From NCBI GenBank assembly GCA_030605835.1, contig JAUWHO010000041.1, forward strand, positions 1-43,711: a stretch of DNA of 43,711 bases, written 5' to 3'. Below the pieces are notes generated by a model, which saw only the letters and a list, made by a program, of their open reading frames with translations, had not been told where the DNA came from and did not search any database. A program made the translations under genes and the position numbers. The stretch is from Candidatus Zixiibacteriota bacterium. GTDB lineage: Bacteria; Zixibacteria; MSB-5A5; DG-27. Every line of letters begins with the position of its first letter. The first letter of the stretch is position 1. Positions 1-7,807 of the stretch are shown in pieces.

Positions 1-1
1 C

Positions 2-469
2 GGGGAGGAGAACCAGGGATTCAGTATCGCCCTCTCCATCTTGGAGCACGGCAGAATCGGGGTGGCGGCACAGGCGGTGGGAATCGCGCAGGCGGCATTC
101 GAGGAGGCAGTGAGCTATTACAAGGAGAGAAAACAGTTCGGGCAGCCGATCTGCAATTTCCAGGCGATTCAGTTCAAGTTGGCAGACATGGCCACCAGGA
201 TAAATGCCGCCCGGCTTTTGGTCTATAAAGCCGCCTGGCTCAAGTCCAAGGGAGAGGGGTGCAGATTCGAGGCCTCCATGGCGAAGCTTTACGCCTCCGA
301 GACCGCCAACTGGGTCGCCAATCAGGCGGTGCAGATCCTCGGCGGTTACGGATATATGAAGGAGTATCCGGTGGAGAGATTTTTCCGGGACGCCCGCGTC
401 ACCGAGATTTACGAGGGCACCTCCGAGGTCCAGAGGATCGTCATTTCCAGAACCATTCTTCAGCCATAG
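2..469 (+). CDS. Acyl-CoA dehydrogenase, C-terminal part (cut by window start)
   Basis: The reading frame is open from base 2 and gives 155 residues, the C-terminal alpha-helical domain of a flavin-dependent acyl-CoA dehydrogenase. Family hallmarks are RKQFGQPI, the FAD-contacting [20 protein letters not shown] stretch and YEGTSEVQR, whose Glu sits at the catalytic-base position of short/medium-chain members. The enzyme would oxidise an acyl-CoA to the 2-enoyl-CoA and pass electrons to an electron-transfer flavoprotein. A second acyl-CoA dehydrogenase follows 56 bases downstream, so the two are probably co-transcribed. The substrate (straight or branched chain) cannot be decided from this fragment. 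The start lies outside the window. Confidence 0.93.
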   Translation, partial: GEENQGFSIALSILEHGRIGVAAQAVGIAQAAFEEAVSYYKERKQFGQPICNFQAIQFKLADMATRINAARLLVYKAAWLKSKGEGCRFEASMAKLYASETANWVANQAVQILGGYGYMKEYPVERFFRDARVTEIYEGTSEVQRIVISRTILQP

Positions 470-474
470 GCTGA

Positions 475-509
475 TCCGCCTTGTCTGCCTCGAGCAGACC
501 TCCGGCGGA
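475..509. repeat. Nested hairpin between the two acyl-CoA dehydrogenase genes
   Basis: Outer arms TCCGCC (475-480) and GGCGGA (504-509) enclose an inner perfect stem GTCTGC (483-488)/GCAGAC (494-499). There is no U-run, so it is not a simple intrinsic terminator. It resembles the other CCGCC...GGCGG hairpins scattered through intergenic DNA here. It lies just upstream of the AGGGAG ribosome-binding site of the next gene. Confidence 0.6.
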
Positions 510-525
510 GAAGTAGGGAGAGCCG

Positions 526-1719
526 ATGTTTCTGACGGAGAAACATGAAAAATACCGACAGAAGATAAGAGAGTTTGCTTTAGCGGAGATAGAGCCGCTC
601 GCTCACCAGATCGATTTAGACCAGAAATACCCCGAAGGGCACACAAAGAAATTATGCGACATGGGGATTCTGGGCCTGCAGGTCGACCCCAAATACGGCG
701 GCACTTACACCGATACTCTGACCTATGCCATCGCGGTGGAAGAACTCTCCCGGGTGTGCGGCTCCACCGGAATCACTGTCGCCGCTCATTGCTCCCTGGG
801 AACCTGGCCCATTTTCGCTTTCGGATCAGAAGAGCAGAAGAAGAAATATCTCCCGCCGATCACCAAGGAGCCGAACTTAGCCTCCTTCGGATTGACGGAG
901 CCGGAGGCCGGCTCCGATGCCGGCGCCACGAAGAGCACCGCCGTCAAAAAAGATGATGGCTGGCTCATAAACGGCACCAAGAACTTCATCACCAATGCCT
1001 CCGTGGGTAAGACCTTTGTGGTTACCGCCAGAACTACCCCGGGTAAGGGGAGCAGGGGGATAACCTCTTTCATTCTCGAAAATGGCATGAAAGGTTTCAG
1101 CGTCGGCAAGAAAGAGAACAAGATGGGACTCAGAGGTTCAGACACCGCTACCCTGAATTTTGACGACCTCTGGATTCCCGATGATAATCGCCTCGGAGAA
1201 GAGGGGCAGGGCTTCAAGCAGTTTATGATGACGTTGGACGGCGGCAGAGTCTCAATCGGGGCGATGGCCCTCGGGTTGGCCCAGGGAGCGTTGGATTTGG
1301 CTTTGAAGTTTGCCAGGGAGAGGAAACAGTTCGGTAAATCGATAATCGAATTCCAGGCAGTGGGACATAAACTGGCGGATATGGCCACTTTCATTCAGGC
1401 TGCCCGGCATCTGATTTACCACGCCGCCATTCTGAAGGACAAGGGCGTCTGGTACAACAAAGAATCCGCAATGTGCAAGCTCTACGCCTCCGAGATCGGC
1501 AACTGGTGTTGCTATCAGGCCATCCAGATAATGGGGGCATACGGCTATTCCACCGACCACTCACCGGTTGAAAGATACTGGCGCGACGTCAAACTCTGCG
1601 AGATCGGGGAGGGCACCTCGGAGATCCAGCGATTGGTCATCTCCAGGGAACTTCTGAAAGAAGAGTTGTCCTTGCCCGAAGGTTTCTTTACTATTGACGC
1701 CAGTAAACTAGGAGGCTAA
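526..1719 (+). CDS. Acyl-CoA dehydrogenase (short-chain/butyryl type)
   Basis: A full-length 397-residue acyl-CoA dehydrogenase (the family is usually 380-400). The order is an N-terminal helical domain, the middle beta domain with FGLTEPEAGSDAG and the FITNAS flavin/substrate loop, and the C-terminal helical domain with RKQFGKSI and the YGYSTDHSPVERYWRD segment. The presumed catalytic base is Glu362 in GEGTSEIQR, as in butyryl-/short-chain dehydrogenases. An AGGGAG site precedes the ATG. With the upstream paralogue it forms an operon interrupted immediately downstream by the AT-rich cassette. Leu dehydrogenase-like, Ptb and IlvE genes beyond the cassette suggest isovaleryl-, isobutyryl- or butyryl-CoA as substrate; this is inference. 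The last 15-20 residues extend a little beyond the typical end. Confidence 0.95.
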   Translation: MFLTEKHEKYRQKIREFALAEIEPLAHQIDLDQKYPEGHTKKLCDMGILGLQVDPKYGGTYTDTLTYAIAVEELSRVCGSTGITVAAHCSLGTWPIFAFGSEEQKKKYLPPITKEPNLASFGLTEPEAGSDAGATKSTAVKKDDGWLINGTKNFITNASVGKTFVVTARTTPGKGSRGITSFILENGMKGFSVGKKENKMGLRGSDTATLNFDDLWIPDDNRLGEEGQGFKQFMMTLDGGRVSIGAMALGLAQGALDLALKFARERKQFGKSIIEFQAVGHKLADMATFIQAARHLIYHAAILKDKGVWYNKESAMCKLYASEIGNWCCYQAIQIMGAYGYSTDHSPVERYWRDVKLCEIGEGTSEIQRLVISRELLKEELSLPEGFFTIDASKLGG

Positions 1720-1777
1720 ATTTGCAGAGTCTTCAAGAAACAGGAAAAGTCTCTAAATGAGATATGTGCTGAAGATT

Positions 1778-1864
1778 GCCTAAAGTGGTGCATAAACGAA
1801 GTGTTTCGCAAAATATGCCAATTTGATAGCATAAACGAAGTAGTTCGGTTATTTTAAGTTAGGC
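1778..1864 (+). other. Degenerate attC-like recombination site (left of cassette)
   Basis: The outer pair is GCCTAA (1778-1783) with TTAGGC (1859-1864). The inner pair is ATAAACGAA (1792-1800) with TTCGGTTAT (1844-1852), 8 of 9 paired. The right end is a consensus core site GTTAGGC (1858-1864). The inverse-core side reads GCCTAAA rather than the consensus RYYYAAC, so the site may be decayed. The 13-mer GCATAAACGAAGT occurs twice inside it (1790-1802 and 1829-1841). It would be the attC of a preceding, now lost or truncated, cassette. Confidence 0.5.
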
Positions 1865-3877
1865 GAAGGGCAGAGCACTTATCTGTGTCAAGGAGGAATA
1901 ATTTATGAAAGCAGAAGCAAAAGGTTTTAAATTCTTAAGTCTTGAAGGTAAGGTCAAAATACCTTTTTTCCAAAGAAGCTATGTCTGGGACAAAGATAAT
2001 TGGGAAGACCTGTTATCCGAACTTTTCAATGGGACTAAGAGCCATTTCTTAGGGTCAATAATATTGAAACAATTGCCAACTTCATCTGGTGAACCAAAAC
2101 AACTCGAAATTGTTGATGGGCAACAAAGACTCACAACGCTAAGCATTCTACTAAAAGCACTATATGACACATTTCCACCAGAATTAAAAGAAAACTGCGA
2201 AGGTGATGTTTGGGGACTTCTATTTTACAGAAAGGATTTTGTCAGTGCGAACTATGAGATTAAGATTGAACATTCACAAGTTGATGCAAATGCTTACCAA
2301 AGTGTTATAGAGGCAAATATTGACAAAAATCCCCCTATAAAAGATGTTAATGAGAATAGCCACAAGATACTGCAATGCTATCAATATTTTTTAAACGAAT
2401 TACAAAATAGATCTGAAGACGAAAGAAAAACTCTTTTCAATGGAATACTTGACCCTGAGAATAAGATGCTGGTAGTAATTGATTTGGTAGAAGAAAGTGA
2501 CAATGAACAAGCAATTTTTGATACATTAAACACCGCAGGCGTTAGATTGAGTCCTGCAGAAATCGTTAAGAATGCCCTTTTTCAGAAAGTTATCCAAGTA
2601 TTTGGAAGTAAAGAATCAGCAATTGACCTTTATAAAAGCACATGGGAGAAAACCTTCTTAGCTGATGAAGATACTGTAAAATATTGGGAAGCCGAGAGAC
2701 TAACCGGTAGGTTAATGAGAGACAACATAGAAATATTACTGCATTGTATTGCTATAATAAGAGGATTCTATGACCCTGATAAGCACACGTTATCTGATTT
2801 GTCTAAACTATATAAAGGGGAGTTCGCTAGAAAAAATTCAGAAGATGAGTTAGAAGCATTTATAAATGAGATTATAGAATATGCTGATATTTACAAAGAA
2901 AAAATCCTTACTTTTGATAACAGCACATTGTTCTCATTCGACGATGCTATTAAGCGTCTTCTTCACATTCTTGAAGTTTTGCAGATATCAACTTTTCATC
3001 CTTTCCTACTCTTTGTTTTTAAAGAATATCAAAATGATGACTCTCGTATTGTAAATATGCTTTCTATCCTAGAAAAGCTCGTTGTACGAAGAATGATTTC
3101 AAAACAAGAAACTAAGAGCTATAATAAACTTTGCAAAGATTTCATTAACAATCCTGATTTAATAGTAAATAAATTAAGAGAAACTACTGACGACCAAATA
3201 TCAAATGGCCTCAGGTCAATTCCTAATAAACATGCTGCTCTGTTATTGTTTTGGGTAGAGCTAAATAGAAGAAATAAGGATAGAAGATATGACATAAAGG
3301 AATTGAAATATAACTACTCGCTTGAGCATATAATGCCACAAAAGTGGGAAGAGTATTGGAAGTATATTCCTAAGAAATATAATGCTGACGATTCAGAAAT
3401 GACTGGGGAGGAAACAAAGAAGGACAGATACAACAAGGTTTATTGGATAGGTAATATGACGCTTCTTACTTCTTCCTTGAATTCTACACTGCGTAACTAT
3501 GTTTTTGAAAAGAAAATGAATGGCGAAGGTCGGAAAAAGGGAATAAAGGCATATGCGAATCTGTCTATTACGAAAGATGACATTGTTACCCCATTTGATA
3601 ACGGTGATACTGTCTGGCACGAAAACGAGATAATAGCGCGCACGGTTAATATTGAAAAAGAAATCAATCAAATTTGGGGAAATACATGAAACAAATTTTC
3701 CTTTGCTTTGCAAATTTTCGGCACAATGAATTACGCCTTACGAGAAGAATTGGTATAAAAATACAACAAAACGGAAGGAGCTCTGCCCATCGCCTAACAC
3801 AGCATAAAAGGTTCGTCCGCCTCTGGCGGACTCACCCGAATTTTTGCTTCGCAACAACTTCTTTTATGCTGGAAACG
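1859..3877 (+). mobile_element. Integron-type gene cassette carrying a GmrSD-like nuclease
   Basis: About 2.0 kb of visibly AT-rich DNA lies between GC-rich metabolic genes. It starts at TTAGGC of a consensus GTTAGGC core site and ends at the G of a second GTT (3877). Its ends are complementary over 18 bases with one mismatch: TTAGGCGAAGGGCAGAGC at 1859-1876 and the complement of 3780-3797. In a circular form these ends would close the attC stem. It holds a single plus-strand gene with the attC-like site 3' of it, the standard cassette layout. No integrase gene is in the window, so at most this is a lone cassette or an integrase-less array. A simple transposon with 18-bp terminal repeats is less likely, because no target duplication and no transposase are seen. 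Confidence 0.65.
1905..3689 (+). CDS. GmrSD-type DNA endonuclease, DUF262-DUF1524 single chain
   Basis: A 594-residue protein. The N-terminal DUF262 domain has the IPFFQRSYVW box (about residues 19-28) and the DGQQRLTTL box (71-79), the ParB-like nucleotide-hydrolysing signature of GmrS. A long helical middle follows. The C-terminal DUF1524 domain has SLEHIMPQ (His475) and YWIGNMTLLTSSLN (about 513-526), the His-Me-finger nuclease signature of GmrD. Fused GmrSD enzymes and relatives (SspE, BrxU) restrict modified or phage DNA, so an anti-phage role is likely; the target modification cannot be predicted. AAGGAGG lies 9 bases before the ATG. Base composition is much more AT-rich than the flanks, a sign of transfer. 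The gene fills the cassette almost completely. Family assignment is strong, function is inferred. Confidence 0.88.
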   Translation: MKAEAKGFKFLSLEGKVKIPFFQRSYVWDKDNWEDLLSELFNGTKSHFLGSIILKQLPTSSGEPKQLEIVDGQQRLTTLSILLKALYDTFPPELKENCEGDVWGLLFYRKDFVSANYEIKIEHSQVDANAYQSVIEANIDKNPPIKDVNENSHKILQCYQYFLNELQNRSEDERKTLFNGILDPENKMLVVIDLVEESDNEQAIFDTLNTAGVRLSPAEIVKNALFQKVIQVFGSKESAIDLYKSTWEKTFLADEDTVKYWEAERLTGRLMRDNIEILLHCIAIIRGFYDPDKHTLSDLSKLYKGEFARKNSEDELEAFINEIIEYADIYKEKILTFDNSTLFSFDDAIKRLLHILEVLQISTFHPFLLFVFKEYQNDDSRIVNMLSILEKLVVRRMISKQETKSYNKLCKDFINNPDLIVNKLRETTDDQISNGLRSIPNKHAALLLFWVELNRRNKDRRYDIKELKYNYSLEHIMPQKWEEYWKYIPKKYNADDSEMTGEETKKDRYNKVYWIGNMTLLTSSLNSTLRNYVFEKKMNGEGRKKGIKAYANLSITKDDIVTPFDNGDTVWHENEIIARTVNIEKEINQIWGNT

Positions 3878-3883
3878 TTGGAG
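3780..3883 (+). other. attC-like site 3' of the nuclease gene
   Basis: The inverse core is GCCTAAC (3792-3798), matching RYYYAAC. The inner arms are a perfect 10-bp inverted repeat, AGCATAAAAG (3801-3810) with CTTTTATGCT (3861-3870). The apex holds a 7-bp hairpin GTCCGCC-TCT-GGCGGAC (3815-3831). The right core is GTTGGAG (3877-3883), which pairs poorly with GCCTAAC, as expected when the bases after G belong to the recipient chromosome. Joined to the left cassette end (GTTAGGC), the core pairs perfectly, and the stem extends over a further 11 bases with one mismatch. Confidence 0.65.
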
Positions 3884-3884
3884 G

Positions 3885-3910
3885 GTAGCCCCCTGGCCTC
3901 CGCCAGGCGA
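3885..3910. repeat. GTAG-hairpin repeat (REP-like)
   Basis: GTAG (3885-3888) is followed by the stem CCTGGC (3892-3897)/GCCAGG (3902-3907) with loop CTCC. It belongs to the same GTAGCC + stem + CTC/TCT loop family seen at 5006, 5037, 30374 and 32836. It sits directly after the right attC core, so the cassette was inserted next to it. Confidence 0.6.
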
Positions 3911-3947
3911 CATTGCGTGCAGTCAAACCAGAACAGGTCACCCTTAG

Positions 3948-5009
3948 ATGGAAATCTTCAAATCCCTTTCCGTTGACGAGCACGAGCAGGTGGTCTTCTG
4001 TTGCGGTAGAGTCTCGCGCCTGAGGGCCATCATCGCCATTCACGACACCACCTTAGGACCTGCCATCGGGGGCATAAGATTCATGAAATACACCTCCGAA
4101 GAGGAGGCCTTCGACGACGCTTTGAGGTTATCGAAGACCATGACCTATAAATCCGCCGCGGCGGGATTGAATTTGGGAGGTGGCCAGGGAGTCATCATCG
4201 ACCCCGGAGCCGACGCCGACAGAAATCTCATCTTCCGTTCCTTTGGACAGTTCGTCGACTCTCTGTCAGGACGCTTCATCGCCGGGGAGGACGTCGGCAC
4301 CTCCGTGGAGGATATGGAGCAGGTTCGCTCGGAGACTGAACATGTCGTTGGCATCTCCAGAGCTTTGGGAGGTTCCGGTGACCCCGGCCCAATTGCCGCC
4401 GCTGGAGTCTTTCACGGAATTCTGGCCTGCGCCGAGAAAGTCTTCGGGGAAAAATCCCTGGAGGGGGTCTCCGTGGCCATTCAGGGAGTGGGGCACGTCG
4501 GTTTCGCCCTGGCAGAGGATTTAACGATTGCCGGATGCCAGGTCTATATTGCCGATATTGACAAAGAGAAGGTGGAGACGGCAAAGGTTAAATTCGGAGC
4601 GGAGGTTGTCGACCCGGAGGAGATTTACGGGCTGAAGGTGGACATATTCTCCCCCTGTGCTCTGGGCGGAATCATAAACGAAAAAACCGTCGAGAAGCTC
4701 AATTGTCGCATCGTCGCCGGAGCCGCCAACAACCAGCTACAAACTGAGAAGCACGGAGAAATACTCCAGAGAAGAGGCATTCTCTACGCACCCGACTTCA
4801 TCATCGGAGCCGGTGGGCTCATCAACGTCGTCAACGAGCTGGAGGGCTATAATCAGGAGCGGGCACTGAAGCAGGCAAGCAAGATTTATGATATCCTCCT
4901 GCGGGTCTTCGAGGTTGCCGAGAGAGAAAATATCTCCACCTCTTCGGCCGCCAATCTGCTCGCGGAGGAGAGATTGGAAACCATCAAGAAGTTCAGAGGC
5001 CTGAAGTAG
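3948..5009 (+). CDS. Leu/Val/Phe/Glu dehydrogenase family protein (leucine dehydrogenase-like)
   Basis: A 353-residue homologue of leucine dehydrogenase (family about 360). The substrate domain contains LGPAIGGIRF, MTYKSAAAGLNLGGG and GEDVGTS. The NAD domain has GVGHVG and the AGAANNQL and YAPDFIIGAGGLINV motifs. The family deaminates branched-chain amino acids to 2-oxoacids with NAD. Lys68 (substrate carboxylate site) is kept, but the catalytic lysine of the GGGK motif is Gln80 (codon CAG), so normal dehydrogenase activity is doubtful. Neighbouring ptb and ilvE resemble the Bacillus ptb-bcd order of branched-chain degradation. The stop codon TAG is part of a GTAG hairpin repeat. The ribosome-binding site is weak, and the attC-like site lies just upstream, so the original promoter may have been displaced. 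Confidence 0.85.
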   Translation: MEIFKSLSVDEHEQVVFCCGRVSRLRAIIAIHDTTLGPAIGGIRFMKYTSEEEAFDDALRLSKTMTYKSAAAGLNLGGGQGVIIDPGADADRNLIFRSFGQFVDSLSGRFIAGEDVGTSVEDMEQVRSETEHVVGISRALGGSGDPGPIAAAGVFHGILACAEKVFGEKSLEGVSVAIQGVGHVGFALAEDLTIAGCQVYIADIDKEKVETAKVKFGAEVVDPEEIYGLKVDIFSPCALGGIINEKTVEKLNCRIVAGAANNQLQTEKHGEILQRRGILYAPDFIIGAGGLINVVNELEGYNQERALKQASKIYDILLRVFEVAERENISTSSAANLLAEERLETIKKFRGLK

Positions 5010-5060
5010 CCCAGGTTGTCTCAACCTGGATCTGAAGTAGCCCGGGTTGTCTCAACCTGG
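5006..5060. repeat. Tandem pair of GTAG-hairpin repeats
   Basis: Two adjacent copies. The first has GTAG at 5006-5009 with the perfect stem CCAGGTTG (5011-5018)/CAACCTGG (5022-5029) and loop TCT. The second has GTAG at 5037-5040 with the almost identical stem CCGGGTTG/CAACCTGG. The first GTAG contains the stop codon of the Leu dehydrogenase-like gene. There is no U-run. Confidence 0.75.
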
Positions 5061-5137
5061 ATTGGTAAATAGTGAATCGTTCATGGTCAATGGTAAAAAT
5101 GGGGGGTCGTCTCATTGCATAACGAGATAGGTTCAGG

Positions 5138-6040
5138 ATGATCAAAGACCTTTACGGGATAGTCGCCAAAGTCAAAGAGGCCGGACCCAGAAGGGTGGTG
5201 GTCGCCCAGGCCGAAGAGGAAGAGGTTTTGCTGGCTCTGGCGGAGGCCGTCAGCGAGGATATCGCTCAGGGCATTCTGGTGGGCGATCAGGAGAAAATCC
5301 GGGTTATGTACGGACGTAACCACATCAAACCTGACAACTTCACCATTATCGACAGCGACAATGGCTACGACTCCGCTCTCAGGTGTTGTCAACTGATCCG
5401 GGAGGGGAAGGCGGAGATAATGATGAAGGGGACGGTGCCAACCAAGGATTTCATGCGAGCCATACTGGATAAGGAGCAGGGCCTTGCCACCGGCGGACTA
5501 TTAAGCCATGTAGCGGTCTTCGAACTGAAAAACTATCCGAAGCTGCTCTTGATTACCGACGCCGCCGTCAATATCGCTCCCACCCTCTTAGAAAAAGTCC
5601 AAATCCTGGAGAACGCAGTCGAGGTCGCTCATTCGCTGGGGATTGAGACTCCCCGGGTGGGTTGCGTGGCCCCGGTCGAGTTTGTCAATCCGGAGAAGAT
5701 GCCCAGCACTGTGGAGGCCGCCTGCCTCACGATGATGAACAGAAGAGGACAGATTCGAGGCTGTATAGTTGACGGTCCCCTGGCGCTGGACAACATCATC
5801 TCGAAAGAGGCCGCCAGCACAAAGGGGATAGAAAGCGATATTCCCGGAGAGGCGGATATAATTTTGGTTCCCGAGATTGAGAGCGGCAACATCCTTTATA
5901 AGAGTCTGACGATATTCGCGGGGGCTAGGTGTGCTTCCATCCTGGTGGGGGCCAAAGCTCCGGTTGTGCTCACCAGCCGTTCCGATAGCCACGAGACCAA
6001 GCTGATGTCGATTGCCCTGGCAGCCGTCAGTGTGAAGTGA
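5138..6040 (+). CDS. ptb: Phosphate butyryltransferase (phosphotransacylase)
   Basis: A 300-residue phosphotransacylase of the Ptb/Pta family (Ptb usually about 300). Recognisable family segments are EIMMKGTVPTKDFMRAIL, GGLLSHVAVFEL, LLITDAAVNIAPTL and the C-terminal AGARCASILVGAKAPVVLTSR. It exchanges CoA for phosphate on butyryl-, isobutyryl- or isovaleryl-CoA, giving an acyl-phosphate that a kinase can use to make ATP. A partner butyrate kinase (buk) is not in the window. It lies between a Leu dehydrogenase-like gene and ilvE, as in branched-chain degradation operons. The Shine-Dalgarno sequence before ATG 5138 is weak (AGG). Confidence 0.9.
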   Translation: MIKDLYGIVAKVKEAGPRRVVVAQAEEEEVLLALAEAVSEDIAQGILVGDQEKIRVMYGRNHIKPDNFTIIDSDNGYDSALRCCQLIREGKAEIMMKGTVPTKDFMRAILDKEQGLATGGLLSHVAVFELKNYPKLLLITDAAVNIAPTLLEKVQILENAVEVAHSLGIETPRVGCVAPVEFVNPEKMPSTVEAACLTMMNRRGQIRGCIVDGPLALDNIISKEAASTKGIESDIPGEADIILVPEIESGNILYKSLTIFAGARCASILVGAKAPVVLTSRSDSHETKLMSIALAAVSVK

Positions 6041-6154
6041 TTTCGGCTTGCATTTTATACTCCCCACACATATATTGCCAAGGCAAATCGTGACATTTAG
6101 TCATCGAATGTCGCTCTGAGAGTTAATATAGAAAATCTCTCCTGAGGAGGAATT

Positions 6155-7111
6155 ATGCCGTTCAAAGAGGTCGGAAAAATATGGATGGACGGGAAACTGG
6201 TCGACTGGAAGGAGGCCAAAATCCACGTCCTCTCCCACGTGGTTCACTACGGGAGCAGTGTCTTCGAGGGTTTCCGTTCCTACAAGAACAAGAAAGGGTC
6301 GGCGATATTTCGGCTTCAGGCTCATACCGACCGGCTTTTCAACTCCGCCAAGATCTACCGGATGAAGATTCCCTTCACCAAAGAACAGATCAACAAAGCC
6401 ATAATCGAGCTGATGAAGACCAACGAGATAGAGGAGTGTTACATCCGACCGATCGTCTATCGGGGTTATGCGGAACTGGGGGTGGACCCGCGCCCCTGCC
6501 CGGTTAATGTCACCATTGCGGTCTGGCACTGGGGAGCTTATCTGGGTCCGGAGGCGTTGGAGAACGGGGTGTCGGTCTGTGTCTCCTCCTGGAATCGGAT
6601 GGCTCCTAACACCTTTCCGGCGATGGCCAAGTCCGGCGCCAACTATATGAACTCCCAGTTGGTGAAGCTGGAGGCCTTGGCTCACGGTTATGTGGAGGGG
6701 ATCGCCTTAGATGTCTACGGCCACGTCTCCGAGGGCTCCGGCGAAAACATCTTCATCATCCGGGATAAAACCCTGATCACCCCACCATTCGGGGCTTCGA
6801 TTCTACCCGGAATAACCAGGAACACCGTCATCACCTTAGCCCAGGAGTTAGGAATAAAGGTTATCGAGCAGCTCATCCCCCGGGAGTCTCTCTATATCGC
6901 CGAGGAGGTCTTCTTCACCGGCAGCGCCGCCGAGATAACCCCCATCTCTTCTATCGACGGAATCCAGATCGGAGCTGGCCGGCGCGGGCCTATGACCAAG
7001 CAGTTGCAGGACAAATTCTTTGGGGTCGTCTCCGGAGAGCAAGAGGACAAGTGGGGTTGGCTGACCTACGTCGATGTCGGGAAAAAAGAGGCCGCCTATC
7101 AGAAAGTCTGA
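6155..7111 (+). CDS. ilvE: Branched-chain amino acid aminotransferase
   Basis: A 318-residue class IV PLP aminotransferase. The PLP lysine is Lys159 in AMAKSGANY, the same number as in E. coli IlvE. Typical are [46 protein letters not shown] and the end ETEDKWGW-like segment EQEDKWGWL. It interconverts Leu, Ile and Val with their 2-oxoacids, using 2-oxoglutarate/glutamate. GAGGAGG precedes the ATG. The downstream rpiB starts 3 bases after the stop, so the two are co-transcribed. It could serve either synthesis or, with vor/ptb, degradation of branched-chain amino acids. Confidence 0.95.
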   Translation: MPFKEVGKIWMDGKLVDWKEAKIHVLSHVVHYGSSVFEGFRSYKNKKGSAIFRLQAHTDRLFNSAKIYRMKIPFTKEQINKAIIELMKTNEIEECYIRPIVYRGYAELGVDPRPCPVNVTIAVWHWGAYLGPEALENGVSVCVSSWNRMAPNTFPAMAKSGANYMNSQLVKLEALAHGYVEGIALDVYGHVSEGSGENIFIIRDKTLITPPFGASILPGITRNTVITLAQELGIKVIEQLIPRESLYIAEEVFFTGSAAEITPISSIDGIQIGAGRRGPMTKQLQDKFFGVVSGEQEDKWGWLTYVDVGKKEAAYQKV

Positions 7112-7114
7112 GAG

Positions 7115-7579
7115 ATGAAAGTAGCCATCGGCGCCGACCACAAAGGGTTCGAGCTCAAGGAGAGGATTGAAGAATTCCTTAAGGGAGAGGGCAAAGAGGT
7201 CACCGACTTCGGGACCGACTCGGAGGAATCCTGCGACTATCCCGACTACGGACTGAAACTCGCTGAAGCCGTTGCCAGAGGAGAGTTTGAAAGGGGAGTC
7301 CTGATCTGTTGGACCGGCAACGGCATGAACATGAGCGCCAATAAGGTCAAGGGGATTCGCTCCGCTCTGTGTCTGAATCCGGAGCTGGCGGTCTTCGCCA
7401 GGCAACACAACGATGCCAACGTTTTGACCCTGGCCTCCAAATTCACCCCGGTAAAGCAAGCTCTCGAAATCGTGAAAGCCTTTTTCTCATCTCAGTTCGA
7501 AGGCGGACGGCACTCAAGAAGGGTGAACAAGATCAAGGAATATGAGCGAAGGACTTCCTCAGAGCAGGGTCAACTATAA
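7115..7579 (+). CDS. rpiB: Ribose-5-phosphate isomerase B
   Basis: A 154-residue RpiB/LacAB-family sugar-phosphate isomerase (family about 145-155). ADHKG (residues 7-11), the catalytic-type Cys65 in LICWTGNGM, SANKVKGIRSALC and ARQHNDANVL (His98) are present. It interconverts ribose-5-phosphate and ribulose-5-phosphate in the non-oxidative pentose phosphate pathway. The usual GTGxG turn reads WTGNG, a mild departure. It follows ilvE by 3 bases. Confidence 0.92.
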   Translation: MKVAIGADHKGFELKERIEEFLKGEGKEVTDFGTDSEESCDYPDYGLKLAEAVARGEFERGVLICWTGNGMNMSANKVKGIRSALCLNPELAVFARQHNDANVLTLASKFTPVKQALEIVKAFFSSQFEGGRHSRRVNKIKEYERRTSSEQGQL

Positions 7580-7807
7580 GAAAAAGGGCACCAAGCGTTG
7601 TCGCTCATAATCGGAGCTTAGCCTTGATCGGTTCTTCTGTGGTCAACACTCTCGGCCACACTTTCTTTATTGAAGGTCTCTCTGCAGGCCAATAGCACTG
7701 ATCGTGATGCGAACGGTTCTCACAAGCTAACAAACGAAATCGATAACTGAGGAAAACTTTGACACTTTGCTGAATTGAAATAGTTGTGCAGATGATTGGA
7801 GATAGAT

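Noticed and set aside
1859-3797. Insertion sequence or transposon bounded by the 18-bp inverted repeats
   Set aside because: No transposase, no target duplication, and the ends coincide with attC core sites and inner arms, which a simple terminal-repeat model does not explain.
3674-3976. 100-codon plus-strand ORF spanning the right attC-like site
   Set aside because: It runs through the attC arms and the start of the Leu dehydrogenase-like gene in another frame, has no ribosome-binding site and shows no recognisable protein features.
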